Virus record (IMG/VR): IMGVR_UViG_3300046557_000146
Location: 1 to 37,398 of that record
Origin: a virus
DNA: 37,398 nucleotides
Reading direction: 5' to 3' (one strand)
Made by a program: the position numbers and the translations under genes
The notes under the pieces: model-generated
What the model was told of the DNA's origin: nothing
The model's database searches: none
What the model saw: the letters and a program-made list of their open reading frames with translations, nothing else
Shown: positions 23,436-29,895 of the stretch, in pieces
Layout of the letters: each line of letters starts with the position of its first letter
How positions within the stretch are numbered: the stretch's first letter is position 1

Positions 23436-24410
23436 TCAGGAGGCGACGCTGAACAGGTCGTCGACGTCGTCGAAGACGCTGCCTGTCCCGGACTTCCGTG
23501 GTTCGGACTTTCCGTAGATCGCGTCGTGGAGCTGGTCGAAGGTGACGCCGGTATTCTCAAGGAAGGCCGCAACCTTGTCGGCGTGATGCCAGACCAGGTC
23601 ACGCAGGGTCTCCTCCTTGCGATAGCGCAAGCTGCCGAAAGAAGACTTCCCAACGTCCTTCATCGTCATCTTCGGCTTGGCAAAAGGGTCGCGTTCGATC
23701 ACCAGCTTCGACTGATCGAATTTGACCATCCAGTTGCGCAGTTCGATCAGGTGACCGACATCGAGCGCCTCCTGAGGGCGGTGCTCGTTGTAGTAACCGA
23801 CCGAGATGTTGGTGCATTCGGCCACCAGCTTGCGGTAGTGCTTGGTGTCGGTCAGGATGCCCTTGTCAGACGGTGCGAACCGGCTCGGCAGCTGCCCAGC
23901 CACCGACTTGGCGAAGTTGTCCGATGCAGTCCTCACCCCCTGATGGGTGATGACCTCAGCGGTGCCGCGACGATCGAATGCGATAGCGGCATTGATGCCG
24001 GTCAGAAGCCCAGGCTCCTTGTCGACGATAGCGTGGGAGCCGACGCAGCCGATCTCTTCCGCGAAGTGGAAGACGTACAGACCCGGCACCTTCGCCTTGA
24101 TCATCTCCGTCATGATCCAGACGCCGGCAGCGCAATCTGCTCCCAGGCAGTTCGACTTCGAATTGACGGGCAGAGAGAGATACTTCCCGTCGTAGTCGAC
24201 CTTCTGGTAGCCCTCCTTGCCGTGGACGCTGTCGGTGTGCGAGGACCACAGTACGGTCGGGGTCTCGCCGATCGTCAGCCTCCAGTTGCCGTGCTTGTCC
24301 ATCTTCGCGCCGAGCGGGATGATGAACTTCTTGATGAACTCCATCTCGGTGGCCGAACCCGCCGGCCGGCGATAGGAGAGCATCGAGATGATGGTTTCGA
24401 GATCAGTCAT
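23436..24410 (-). CDS. M20/M28-type zinc metallopeptidase
   Basis: A 324-aa protein with the full metal-binding set of co-catalytic aminopeptidases: His58/Asp60 (SSHTDSVHG), bridging Asp92 (LGADCAAG), Glu118/Glu119 (HFAEEIGC), Asp146 (AFDRRGT) and His210 (YYNEHRP). The usual lid insertion appears between about 155 and 205. Probable role is release of amino acids from peptides or hydrolysis of an acylated amino acid. No signal peptide, so cytoplasmic. AAGGGAAG precedes the ATG at 24410. Peptidases of this type are unusual in phages; the operon also holds rIIA/rIIB-like genes. Confidence 0.8.
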   Translation of the reverse strand: MTDLETIISMLSYRRPAGSATEMEFIKKFIIPLGAKMDKHGNWRLTIGETPTVLWSSHTDSVHGKEGYQKVDYDGKYLSLPVNSKSNCLGADCAAGVWIMTEMIKAKVPGLYVFHFAEEIGCVGSHAIVDKEPGLLTGINAAIAFDRRGTAEVITHQGVRTASDNFAKSVAGQLPSRFAPSDKGILTDTKHYRKLVAECTNISVGYYNEHRPQEALDVGHLIELRNWMVKFDQSKLVIERDPFAKPKMTMKDVGKSSFGSLRYRKEETLRDLVWHHADKVAAFLENTGVTFDQLHDAIYGKSEPRKSGTGSVFDDVDDLFSVAS

Positions 24411-24420
24411 GGGTCTTCCC

Positions 24421-25869
24421 TTAGGCAACGCGACGGCTGCGGGTGAGGATCAGCTCGTTGATGGTGGGGTTGAGCGGATTCAACAGCTCGACGTCGTCGA
24501 CGATGAACTGTGAGGCGTCATTCCCGCGGATGGTGGTGAGGACGGCGAAGTCACTGCCGCTGGCCGGATCGATGCCGACGATCTTCTTTGATCGGCTGCG
24601 TCGCTTTGGCTTGACCTCGATCTTGGTGCCGGCGTCGTCGTAGTCGTCGGCGGAGTGTTTATGCACCCACTTGTCGCCCTTCTGGACCATCACCGACTTC
24701 GGCCAGGCCTTGTAGGTGACGGCGCATCGTTCGCCGTGTTGCTCGAACCACTCCTTGGACCAGGACGTGCCATCGCCCATCTGGACCCTGAACTCGCGAT
24801 CCCAGATCTTTCCGCTGCCACCGCAGGTGAATGCGTACTTTTCGATCGCATTGGCAGACCACAACTGATCAGCGCCATGGACGTACACCATGTTGCTAAC
24901 CGGATAGGCCGACCCAATCTTTGGGCAACGGGTTTGCAGGTTCGAATGGCCAGACGATGAGCTGGTGACGTACTTCGGGCCAGCCTCTGTCGGAGCGGCA
25001 GCAGCCGTCACGAAGTACTCGCCATCATCGATCGCGACACCGATGTCGTCGAAGTAGGGGATGATGAACTGGTGGTCGTAGCCTTCGTTCGGGATCTTCA
25101 GGAGCCGGGCGCCGACGAAAGTGTCCTGCTTGAGGCCGGTACCCTTACGCAAGTCGCTGTAGCCTTCGGCAGCCAGCGCCGAACGCATCCGCTCGATGTC
25201 GCCGTAGCACCGGCCATGAAGCTTCTTGTCAGGCCAACACAAGGCGCGAGACTGGATGCGGCCCTTGCTGTTCTTGGTGTAGGCGACGGCCAGATCACCA
25301 GCCCCGTACGGCGCAACCGGCCATTCCGACAGGTCGTGGAAGTCGTGATCGCCGTCCATGCATGACGACGGGCCGTGCTTGTAGACGTAGACGATCTCTT
25401 CTGGAGTCCTGGCGTAGAATACCTCGCCACTCGGATCGATCGCGGCGATCAGCTCGCGGCGACGCTTGTCGATCATCTTGCTGTCGTCGGTCTCGTAGAA
25501 CCGGCTGATGTAGCGACCGGGCGTCAGCGCCGTCAGCTTCTGGATGATCCCGTGGTCTTCGCTCTCGATGAAGGCAATCTTGCTCGCATCGGGGGCCCAC
25601 AGATGAGCGAAGTGGTCCTTGATCGGCTCCAGATCCCACTTCTTGGGAAGGGGAGTCAGATCACCAGAGTCCAGCCGCTTCTGCATGGCGGCTCGCCAGT
25701 CACCGGCCTGCGCGATGCGGCGGCACTGGACCTTCAGGCCGGTGGTCGCCGCCACAGTCTTGGACGCCTTGGCAGCGTCGGCCCCCTTGTCGAACGTGCC
25801 GGCATCCGGCAGCGGCGTCTCGACAAGGTTCCCGTCTGCGTCGCGGTCCAACCTCACAAGGTAGAACAT
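24421..25869 (-). CDS. Conserved phage protein, 482 aa
   Basis: A 482-aa protein starting MFYLVRLDRDADGN. The central block (GPSSCMDGDHDFHD, PVAPYGAGDLAVAY, GRIQSRALCWPDKK then HGRCYGDIERM) resembles a large phage protein family of unknown function in which SCM, AGPDL, ARALVWP and GRxYGD motifs recur. Several Cys later (RCPKIG, FTCGGSG). ACGGAG lies 7 bases before the ATG at 25869; the ATG at 25887 is inside the operator-like site. First gene of the six-gene operon that ends at 18271. Confidence 0.7.
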   Translation of the reverse strand: MFYLVRLDRDADGNLVETPLPDAGTFDKGADAAKASKTVAATTGLKVQCRRIAQAGDWRAAMQKRLDSGDLTPLPKKWDLEPIKDHFAHLWAPDASKIAFIESEDHGIIQKLTALTPGRYISRFYETDDSKMIDKRRRELIAAIDPSGEVFYARTPEEIVYVYKHGPSSCMDGDHDFHDLSEWPVAPYGAGDLAVAYTKNSKGRIQSRALCWPDKKLHGRCYGDIERMRSALAAEGYSDLRKGTGLKQDTFVGARLLKIPNEGYDHQFIIPYFDDIGVAIDDGEYFVTAAAAPTEAGPKYVTSSSSGHSNLQTRCPKIGSAYPVSNMVYVHGADQLWSANAIEKYAFTCGGSGKIWDREFRVQMGDGTSWSKEWFEQHGERCAVTYKAWPKSVMVQKGDKWVHKHSADDYDDAGTKIEVKPKRRSRSKKIVGIDPASGSDFAVLTTIRGNDASQFIVDDVELLNPLNPTINELILTRSRRVA

Positions 25870-25881
25870 CGTTTGCTCCGT

Positions 25882-25895
25882 TTGCATTCAAGCAT
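25882..25895. promoter_or_regulatory. Operator-like inverted repeat, rII/peptidase operon
   Basis: TTGCATTCAAGCAT, 13 of 14 match to the consensus, 12 bases before the ATG at 25869 and directly upstream of ACGGAG. Confidence 0.65.
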
Positions 25896-25968
25896 GCCAC
25901 CAGGCGTGGCTTTCCCGTTGATGGTGCGCGGAGCCCCAATTGGCACCGCGAACCGCGACTAGCTCTAT

Positions 25969-25982
25969 TTGCATTCAAGCAA
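25969..25982. promoter_or_regulatory. Operator-like inverted repeat, distal copy
   Basis: TTGCATTCAAGCAA, exact consensus, flanked by GCTCT/AGAGC that extend the symmetry. It is 87 bp upstream of the operator at 25882, so the pair brackets the likely promoter of the rII/peptidase operon. Confidence 0.7.
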
Positions 25983-25995
25983 GCAAAAGAGCAAG

Positions 25996-26019
25996 TGAAA
26001 AATTAGCCCCCTATGGGCT
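25996..26019 (-). terminator. Rho-independent terminator, second of a tandem pair
   Basis: Read on the minus strand: AGCCC, loop ATAGG, GGGCT, then AATTTTTC. Five-base-pair GC stem followed by a run of T. Confidence 0.6.
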
Positions 26020-26047
26020 CCGTGCTGCAGGTCTATCCCTCGAATTG

Positions 26048-26076
26048 AAAAGGCGAAGCCAGAACACGGCCTCGCC
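26048..26076 (-). terminator. Rho-independent terminator, first of a tandem pair
   Basis: Read on the minus strand: GGCGA, GCC, loop GTGTTCT, GGC, TCGCC, then TTTTC; one internal G/T pair. It would end transcripts from the 28269-26233 operon. Confidence 0.65.
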
Positions 26077-26116
26077 GAACTTGAGAACAATCATTTTTGA
26101 CGCCTTTACTGCTACT

Positions 26117-26155
26117 CTTTTGGGTGGTTCCCCGCCCTATTTTTGTCTCCAAAAG
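26117..26155 (+). terminator. Compound hairpin, possible plus-strand terminator
   Basis: GGGTGG (26122-26127) and CCGCCC (26132-26137) form a 6-bp stem followed by TATTTTTG on the plus strand. An overlapping outer stem CTTTTGG/CCAAAAG (26117-26123, 26149-26155) is an alternative fold. No plus-strand gene is seen upstream. Confidence 0.4.
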
Positions 26156-26232
26156 AGGTCTGTTCAATGTGATGCTTTCGAATTGAGTGCAGATGTAGTC
26201 GCCGGCTCTACCGCGTCGGCCAGCTCGCTTGT

Positions 26233-26427
26233 TCAGTCCTCCTTGTCCACGTAGTCGATGATGAATGCTGCAAGGCCATCCTCGTGGGCTGCGTCGCAGA
26301 CCGCGTCGATGTTCTTGTATTTGCCGTGCCAGCGCTTCCCGGGCCACGAAGCCCGGAGCGTGCCTTCCGGCGTCAGCCTGGCGTAGAGCACAGGCTTGCC
26401 GGCTTGCTCGTTAGAGAGTTCGGACAT
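26233..26427 (-). CDS. Small hypothetical protein, 64 aa
   Basis: A 64-aa protein starting MSELSNEQAGKPVLYARL. The pattern LTPEGTLRASWPGKRWHGKYKNI then a helix (DAVCDAAHEDGLAAF) and IDYVDKED looks like a small alpha/beta protein. Overlaps the upstream 54-aa gene by 17 bp and ends the operon before the tandem terminators. Confidence 0.6.
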   Translation of the reverse strand: MSELSNEQAGKPVLYARLTPEGTLRASWPGKRWHGKYKNIDAVCDAAHEDGLAAFIIDYVDKED

Positions 26428-26575
26428 TGTCGACTCCGAACAGTCGCACCTGCTCGCGCATCGAGGCGACCGCGATCACATCTCCGAGTGCGTCGTCCCA
26501 CGCCTGTAACAGCAGTTCTCCCGTGCGACCGCGCTTCTTCGTGTCCTGGTTATTCCGCTTTGTCTGCGAACCCAT
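26411..26575 (-). CDS. Short basic protein, 54 aa
   Basis: A 54-aa frame starting MGSQTKRNNQDTKKRGRTG, with GGAAGGA about 9 bases before the ATG and only two bases after the stop of the Myb-like gene. A basic N-terminus is followed by a helix (ELLLQAWDDALGDVIAVAS). May bind nucleic acid; no family recognised. Confidence 0.6.
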   Translation of the reverse strand: MGSQTKRNNQDTKKRGRTGELLLQAWDDALGDVIAVASMREQVRLFGVDNVRTL

Positions 26576-26577
26576 GG

Positions 26578-27165
26578 CTATTCGTCCTTCCAGTTGATCG
26601 TGAGTTCGCCGCCGAAGAACTCGACGGCTGCCAGAATGTGCTTCATGATTGGAGGCCTCTGCTTCGCCTTCTCTGCTAAGCAGTGGCTTGAAAAGTATCG
26701 GCTCGATCCGATCTCGCGATCGAGCGCCATCATGGGGATCCCGTCAGCGTTCGCGCGGGACCGGATGGCATCGATGAGAGCGTTGCCGGTCTGCACCAGA
26801 TGGCGCTTCGGCTTCTTCGGCATGCTGGTGACGGGCTTGATGCCCATCTGGATGCGCTGACCCTGGATGCTCTTGATCGAGCGACCAGGAAGCAGGCGCT
26901 GAAGCTGCCTTGCTGTCAGGTTGGGGTTATCGAAAAGTGCCGCCTTCTCCTCGTGGTCCCAGACCTTGAGGACACCGAGGCGGCGACTCCTGTTGGCAAT
27001 CGCTTTCTCGGTTCGTCCTGGGAGAAGGCGAGCAAGCTGTCTTGCCGGTAACCGTCTGTTGGACCGGATGACGTCGTCCTCGGCGTCAGTCCAGACATTA
27101 GAGAACCTGACGGCACCACGGGCAATCGAAATGGGTTCGTAGTGAACCGGTGACATGCTCTTCAT
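26578..27165 (-). CDS. Double Myb/SANT-like DNA-binding protein
   Basis: A 195-aa protein with two tandem Myb-like HTH repeats: VWTDAEDDVIRSN with RQLARLLPGRTEKAI, then VWDHEEKAALFDN with RQLQRLLPGRSIKSI. The spacing of Trp, hydrophobics and LPGR resembles bacterial GcrA/Myb-like regulators in phages. The C-terminal 90 residues add a basic segment and a helical tail. Probably a transcription or replication regulator. The start is uncertain: ATG at 27165, or GTG at 27174 (6 bases after the upstream stop), both with weak ribosome sites. Confidence 0.7.
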   Translation of the reverse strand: MKSMSPVHYEPISIARGAVRFSNVWTDAEDDVIRSNRRLPARQLARLLPGRTEKAIANRSRRLGVLKVWDHEEKAALFDNPNLTARQLQRLLPGRSIKSIQGQRIQMGIKPVTSMPKKPKRHLVQTGNALIDAIRSRANADGIPMMALDREIGSSRYFSSHCLAEKAKQRPPIMKHILAAVEFFGGELTINWKDE

Positions 27166-27180
27166 ATTTATCACGCTCGC

Positions 27181-27381
27181 TCACGCGAATGCTCGCTTGT
27201 TGGCGTCGACGAAGCGGCGTTCGCTCCGTCGATCGCGACCGCGCTGGGTCTTTGCGAATGGTTGATGGTGTCGCTTCCAGGTGCTGCTTTCCAGCAGGAA
27301 GCGGAATGCAGCGCCCAGCTTGCGGGCTGACGGCGATCCCCTGTCGCAGGGGTGACGCCACCTACGGCGGTTCAGAAACAT
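27181..27381 (-). CDS. Very basic hypothetical protein, 66 aa
   Basis: A 66-aa Arg-rich protein starting MFLNRRRWRHPCDRG, with a strong AAGGAG 7 bases before the ATG. Two Cys-free basic halves are joined by FRFLLESSTWKRHHQ. Such proteins often bind nucleic acid, but no family was recognised. The composition is unusual enough that a non-coding origin cannot be excluded; the ribosome site argues for expression. Confidence 0.5.
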   Translation of the reverse strand: MFLNRRRWRHPCDRGSPSARKLGAAFRFLLESSTWKRHHQPFAKTQRGRDRRSERRFVDANKRAFA

Positions 27382-27393
27382 TGGTGGACTCCT

Positions 27394-27663
27394 TCATGCG
27401 ATAGCCCTCCGCTTGATCGTGTCGATCATGCAGTCGTATTCCATCGGGTTGTTGTCCTTGAGGAACTGCAGCGCACGCTGGTGATACTGACTGCCAGCGT
27501 CGGCGTAGTTGATGACCAGGCGCCAGGCATCGATGTCGGTATGGAAGGTCTCGGCATTGTCGCACTTCTGCAGCTGCCAAGAGCCGTTCTCGCTGCCGAA
27601 GCATTCGAAAATGCTCCAGCCCTCGTCGACCGCCTGTCCGTTGTCGAATGCCGGCCCGATCAT
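27394..27663 (-). CDS. Hypothetical protein, 89 aa
   Basis: An 89-aa protein starting MIGPAFDNGQAVDEGWSIF, with AGGAGG before the ATG at 27663 and an ATGA overlap with the phosphoribosyltransferase-like gene. Motifs GWSIFECFGS, FHTDIDAWRLVINYADAGS and YHQRALQFLKDNNP suggest a small alpha/beta domain. Resembles phage proteins with a GWxIFxxxG start, function unknown. Confidence 0.65.
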   Translation of the reverse strand: MIGPAFDNGQAVDEGWSIFECFGSENGSWQLQKCDNAETFHTDIDAWRLVINYADAGSQYHQRALQFLKDNNPMEYDCMIDTIKRRAIA

Positions 27664-28052
27664 GCGGCCTCCTGAAGTGTGGGAATTTCGTGGCGGTAGA
27701 ACTGGGGCTTGGGTGCCTCGTACCAGAAGGCCACGCGCGGCGGCTCTTCGTAGACGGCGATCACGATCGGGTTGGACCTGTGATACCAGCGCGCCGCTTT
27801 CCGCAGCGTGCGTCCGCTCTCGCGGGCCGTGTCGATGATGAGGAGCCGGAATTTCTCGGGGCACAGCTGACCGTATGGAATGAACGGGATGTGCAGCATG
27901 TGCGAGGTGTAGACCGCGGCGATTGCGCCGGACCGGCCTGGCCCTGTGACAGCGCCGACGCTGTCGACGTTGTGCTCTTGCAGCGCGATGCGCAGCTGGG
28001 AGGCAAACTCTTCTTCGCTGACGATGCGGACGGTTCTTCTGGGCTCAGTCAT
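27660..28052 (-). CDS. Phosphoribosyltransferase-like protein
   Basis: A 130-aa type I PRTase-like protein. The PRPP-binding loop LLIIDTARESGRTL (70-83) matches the family pattern VDDxxxTGxTL, and AVTGPGRSGAIAAVY (34-48) is the typical pyrophosphate loop region. The hood is short. It might salvage a nucleobase or regulate nucleotide supply, alongside the MazG-like enzyme. In the usual motif two consecutive Asp bind Mg-PRPP; here the sequence is IDTA, so the second Asp is missing and catalysis is uncertain. AGGAGC precedes the ATG at 28052. Confidence 0.7.
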   Translation of the reverse strand: MTEPRRTVRIVSEEEFASQLRIALQEHNVDSVGAVTGPGRSGAIAAVYTSHMLHIPFIPYGQLCPEKFRLLIIDTARESGRTLRKAARWYHRSNPIVIAVYEEPPRVAFWYEAPKPQFYRHEIPTLQEAA

Positions 28053-28269
28053 GGTGCTGCTCCTGGTCGGCGTTGAGTTCGTTGATGAGGACACGTTCAG
28101 GAAAGTCGGGCGGCAGGCCGTATGCTTTCAGCGCCAGCTCGACGATCGGTTGAAATTCCTGGGGCACATGGCCCGGCGACTCGCAGATGAGGTTGATCAG
28201 TCGACGCGACGCCTCGAAGGCGTTGAAGGCGTCCTTGACCTGGGCGTCTTCGCCCAATCTTCGCGGCAT
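28045..28269 (-). CDS. Hypothetical protein, 74 aa
   Basis: A 74-aa protein starting MPRRLGEDAQVKDAFN; GGAGGAGAG sits just before the ATG at 28269, and the ATG at 28281 overlaps that site. Mostly helical, with VPQEFQPIVELALKAYGLP and an acidic/His tail (NELNADQEQHHD). Overlaps the PRTase-like gene by 8 bp. First gene of its operon. Function unknown. Confidence 0.6.
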   Translation of the reverse strand: MPRRLGEDAQVKDAFNAFEASRRLINLICESPGHVPQEFQPIVELALKAYGLPPDFPERVLINELNADQEQHHD

Positions 28270-28292
28270 GCTCTCCTCCATGGATGGGCGAA

Positions 28293-28314
28293 CCCGTCCC
28301 CCGAAGGAGACGGG
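28293..28314 (-). terminator. Hairpin with UUCG tetraloop
   Basis: Minus strand: CCCGTCTCC, TTCG, GGGGACGGG. A nine-bp stem with one T-G pair closed by a UUCG tetraloop, 14 bases after the stop at 28329. Very stable; T-run short (GTT). Confidence 0.6.
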
Positions 28315-28328
28315 CCGCTTTTGCAGGC

Positions 28329-29222
28329 TCAGTAGCGGACGTTCTTGTTCAGCGCCCAGTAGGGGCCGTTGCCGTCCTTCGGGTCGAGGTACAGCGACTT
28401 GCGGCTGTCACGACGCATCTTCACGATGGTGCAGACGCGGGTGCCGAAGCCCTGACGCGAGGCGTGGACCGTCTCGCCGACCTTGCGGGTGCGTCCGGCG
28501 ACGTACATCTCGGTCGGTGCTTCGACGGAGGGCGGAGCGGCTGCCGCAACTTCTTCCTCGTGCTCCTCGGCTTCGTCGAGCTGCTCGTCGATGCCGTCGT
28601 GGACGCTGCCAGCGCCCGCCACATCCTCGGCCAGCGTCGGGGTCGGAGCCTCGATCACGACCGGGAAGATCCCGGCGATGTCGAGACTGGTCTCGTCGCG
28701 AGCGATATCCACGCTGATGTACAGCTCTTCGTCGATGACCAGGTTGCGACCGTCCCGTCCGATGACCACCCAGCGGGTGACCGGGTAGATCAGGTCCTGC
28801 TCGACCTTGAAGTTACCGCAGGATGACTGACCGTCCGTGTCGAACTGCGCGAGACACTGCTCGCCGTGCTTCCAGAAGCTGATGGCGACCGGATACTCGC
28901 TGCCCTTCAGGATCGTGATGACCTGGGGGTTGTCGTAGACCTCGTTGCTGTAGTCGGCGCTGTCGAGGATGGCGATCGGCTCGTTGAAGTCGATCAGGCC
29001 GATCGGGTACTGCGGGATGCTGGGGGGCGTCTCGGGTGCGGGTGCCGGCGGCGCTTCTGGCGGGAGGATCTCGCCGTTCAGCGGCGCGTCGATGGTGACT
29101 GCGGTCGTAGCCACGGTCGTGACGTCCTCGGCAACGGTGACGGTTGCCTGAGGCTGCTCCTGCTGGAGCTGTTCCGAGACCGCAAGGTAGCGGAACGGGT
29201 CGTTTGCAGTCGGGTTGCTCAT
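28329..29222 (-). CDS. Hypothetical protein, 297 aa
   Basis: A 297-aa protein starting MSNPTANDPFRYLAV. Long N-terminal stretch rich in Thr, Val, Pro and Ala (ILPPEAPPAPAPETPPSIP) is probably disordered; residues 75-200 look like a beta domain (YPIGLIDFNEPIAILD, VAISFWKHGEQCLAQF, RWVVIGRDGRNLVID). A second acidic linker (DEAEEHEEE) leads to a basic C-terminal domain (GTRVCTIVKMRRDSRKSLY). No signal peptide. Transcribed alone between operator 29311 and the UUCG hairpin. No family recognised. Confidence 0.65.
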   Translation of the reverse strand: MSNPTANDPFRYLAVSEQLQQEQPQATVTVAEDVTTVATTAVTIDAPLNGEILPPEAPPAPAPETPPSIPQYPIGLIDFNEPIAILDSADYSNEVYDNPQVITILKGSEYPVAISFWKHGEQCLAQFDTDGQSSCGNFKVEQDLIYPVTRWVVIGRDGRNLVIDEELYISVDIARDETSLDIAGIFPVVIEAPTPTLAEDVAGAGSVHDGIDEQLDEAEEHEEEVAAAAPPSVEAPTEMYVAGRTRKVGETVHASRQGFGTRVCTIVKMRRDSRKSLYLDPKDGNGPYWALNKNVRY

Positions 29223-29258
29223 GTAGTCTCCTTCGGTGGTTGCGGGCCGTTGAAGCTC

Positions 29259-29301
29259 ACCCCCGTTCGTGAGGGCGGCGCGCTGGGTTCAGAACGGGGG
29301 T
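29259..29301 (-). other. Large leader hairpin
   Basis: ACCCCCGTTC (29259-29268) and GAACGGGGGT (29292-29301) form a perfect 10-bp stem with a 23-base loop in the 5' leader of the 297-aa gene. Its arms CCCCCGTTCGT resemble the iteron spacer-plus-half-site at the putative origin. It could be a leader regulator or plus-strand terminator. Confidence 0.45.
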
Positions 29302-29310
29302 ATTTGCAGC

Positions 29311-29324
29311 TTGCATTCAAGCAA
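29311..29324. promoter_or_regulatory. Operator-like inverted repeat
   Basis: TTGCATTCAAGCAA, exact consensus, extended by GC on both sides (GCTTGCATTCAAGCAAGC without the outermost match at one base). It lies 88 bp before the ATG at 29222 and 14 bp from the stop of the gene at 29339. Confidence 0.7.
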
Positions 29325-29338
29325 GCGTGAAGGCATGG

Positions 29339-29797
29339 CTACGCCGGACGAACCTCGATCGCCTGATCCGCGCCGACCGCACGGCCCCAGTCGGGATCGC
29401 CAGTGGCCAGGAAGCTGTCGATCGCAACGAGCGCGGCAGCCGGCGTGATGTCCGAATATGCCATGTCGTCAATTTCGTCCTGGTCGGGGTAGAAGAGCGG
29501 ACGAAGAGCAAGGCTCCTGTCGCTGTTGACGTAGAAGCCAGGGCTCGGGCTCGTAGTCGCGCGGTCACGGCTCAGGGCGGCGTACATCCATCCGCCGATG
29601 CAGCATGTCGTGCCGCAGTCGGTAGTCTTCTCGGCGTGATCCATGTTGAAGCCGTCCGGGTGATCGGCGTCGCTGTTGGGATCGTGCTTGAAGACGCCCT
29701 TGGCGAACAGGTCCCGGATTTCCAGAAGGGCGCGGTGCTCTCCTGACGTGATCCTTAGGGCCTTCGCCGACATGACTGCTCTGTTGTCGTCGCTCAT
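29339..29797 (-). CDS. Hypothetical protein with CGTxxCIGGW motif
   Basis: A 152-aa protein starting MSDDNRAVMSAKALR. Residues 25-90 resemble phage and actinobacterial proteins in which a FNM..W segment precedes CGTTCCIGGWMYAAL; here GFNMDHAEKTTDCGTTC followed by CIGGW is visible. The Cys may bind a metal. The family is widespread and uncharacterised. ACGGAG lies 7 bases before the ATG at 29797. Divergent from the GIY-YIG-like gene. Confidence 0.65.
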   Translation of the reverse strand: MSDDNRAVMSAKALRITSGEHRALLEIRDLFAKGVFKHDPNSDADHPDGFNMDHAEKTTDCGTTCCIGGWMYAALSRDRATTSPSPGFYVNSDRSLALRPLFYPDQDEIDDMAYSDITPAAALVAIDSFLATGDPDWGRAVGADQAIEVRPA

Positions 29798-29823
29798 GGA
29801 AATCTCCGTGTGGGTTGTGTCTC

Positions 29824-29852
29824 GAATAGGGTCCGTTTGCAGGACTTGCAAG
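29824..29852 (-). promoter_or_regulatory. Likely promoter of the 152-aa gene
   Basis: Minus strand: CTTGCA (29847-29852), 17 bases, CTATTC (29824-29829), a good match to alphaproteobacterial CTTGAC/CTATAT. The -35 is inside the operator-like repeat 29837-29851. Confidence 0.55.
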
Positions 29853-29873
29853 CACAAATTTGCAGGAATGCAA
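29837..29873. promoter_or_regulatory. Double operator-like site between divergent genes
   Basis: TTGCAGGACTTGCAA (29837-29851) and TTGCAGGAATGCAA (29860-29873), centred about 22-23 bp apart as at 17532-17568. They lie between a minus-strand gene and the plus-strand GIY-YIG-like gene. Confidence 0.7.
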
Positions 29874-29895
29874 ATTATCTGCTAAGTGGTTGGGA

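Larger units (their letters stand above)
25896..26232. other. Structured non-coding region
   Basis: About 337 bp without a convincing gene and with lower GC than its surroundings. It holds an operator (25969), two tandem minus-strand terminators (25996-26019 and 26048-26076) and a compound hairpin (26117-26155). A plus-strand frame through 25940-26254 and a minus-strand frame through 26033-26347 both lack ribosome sites and have unlike composition. The stretch 26077-26232 would be the 3' end of the transcript from 26233 or a small RNA. Confidence 0.5.

Noticed and set aside
21364-24446. Long plus-strand open frames opposite the rIIA-like and peptidase genes
   Set aside because: They mirror the codon pattern of well supported minus-strand genes and show only Leu/Val/Arg-rich low-information sequence.
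25940-26347. Open frames on both strands in the 25.9-26.3 kb gap
   Set aside because: No ribosome sites, odd composition, and they cross terminators and an operator; treated as non-coding.
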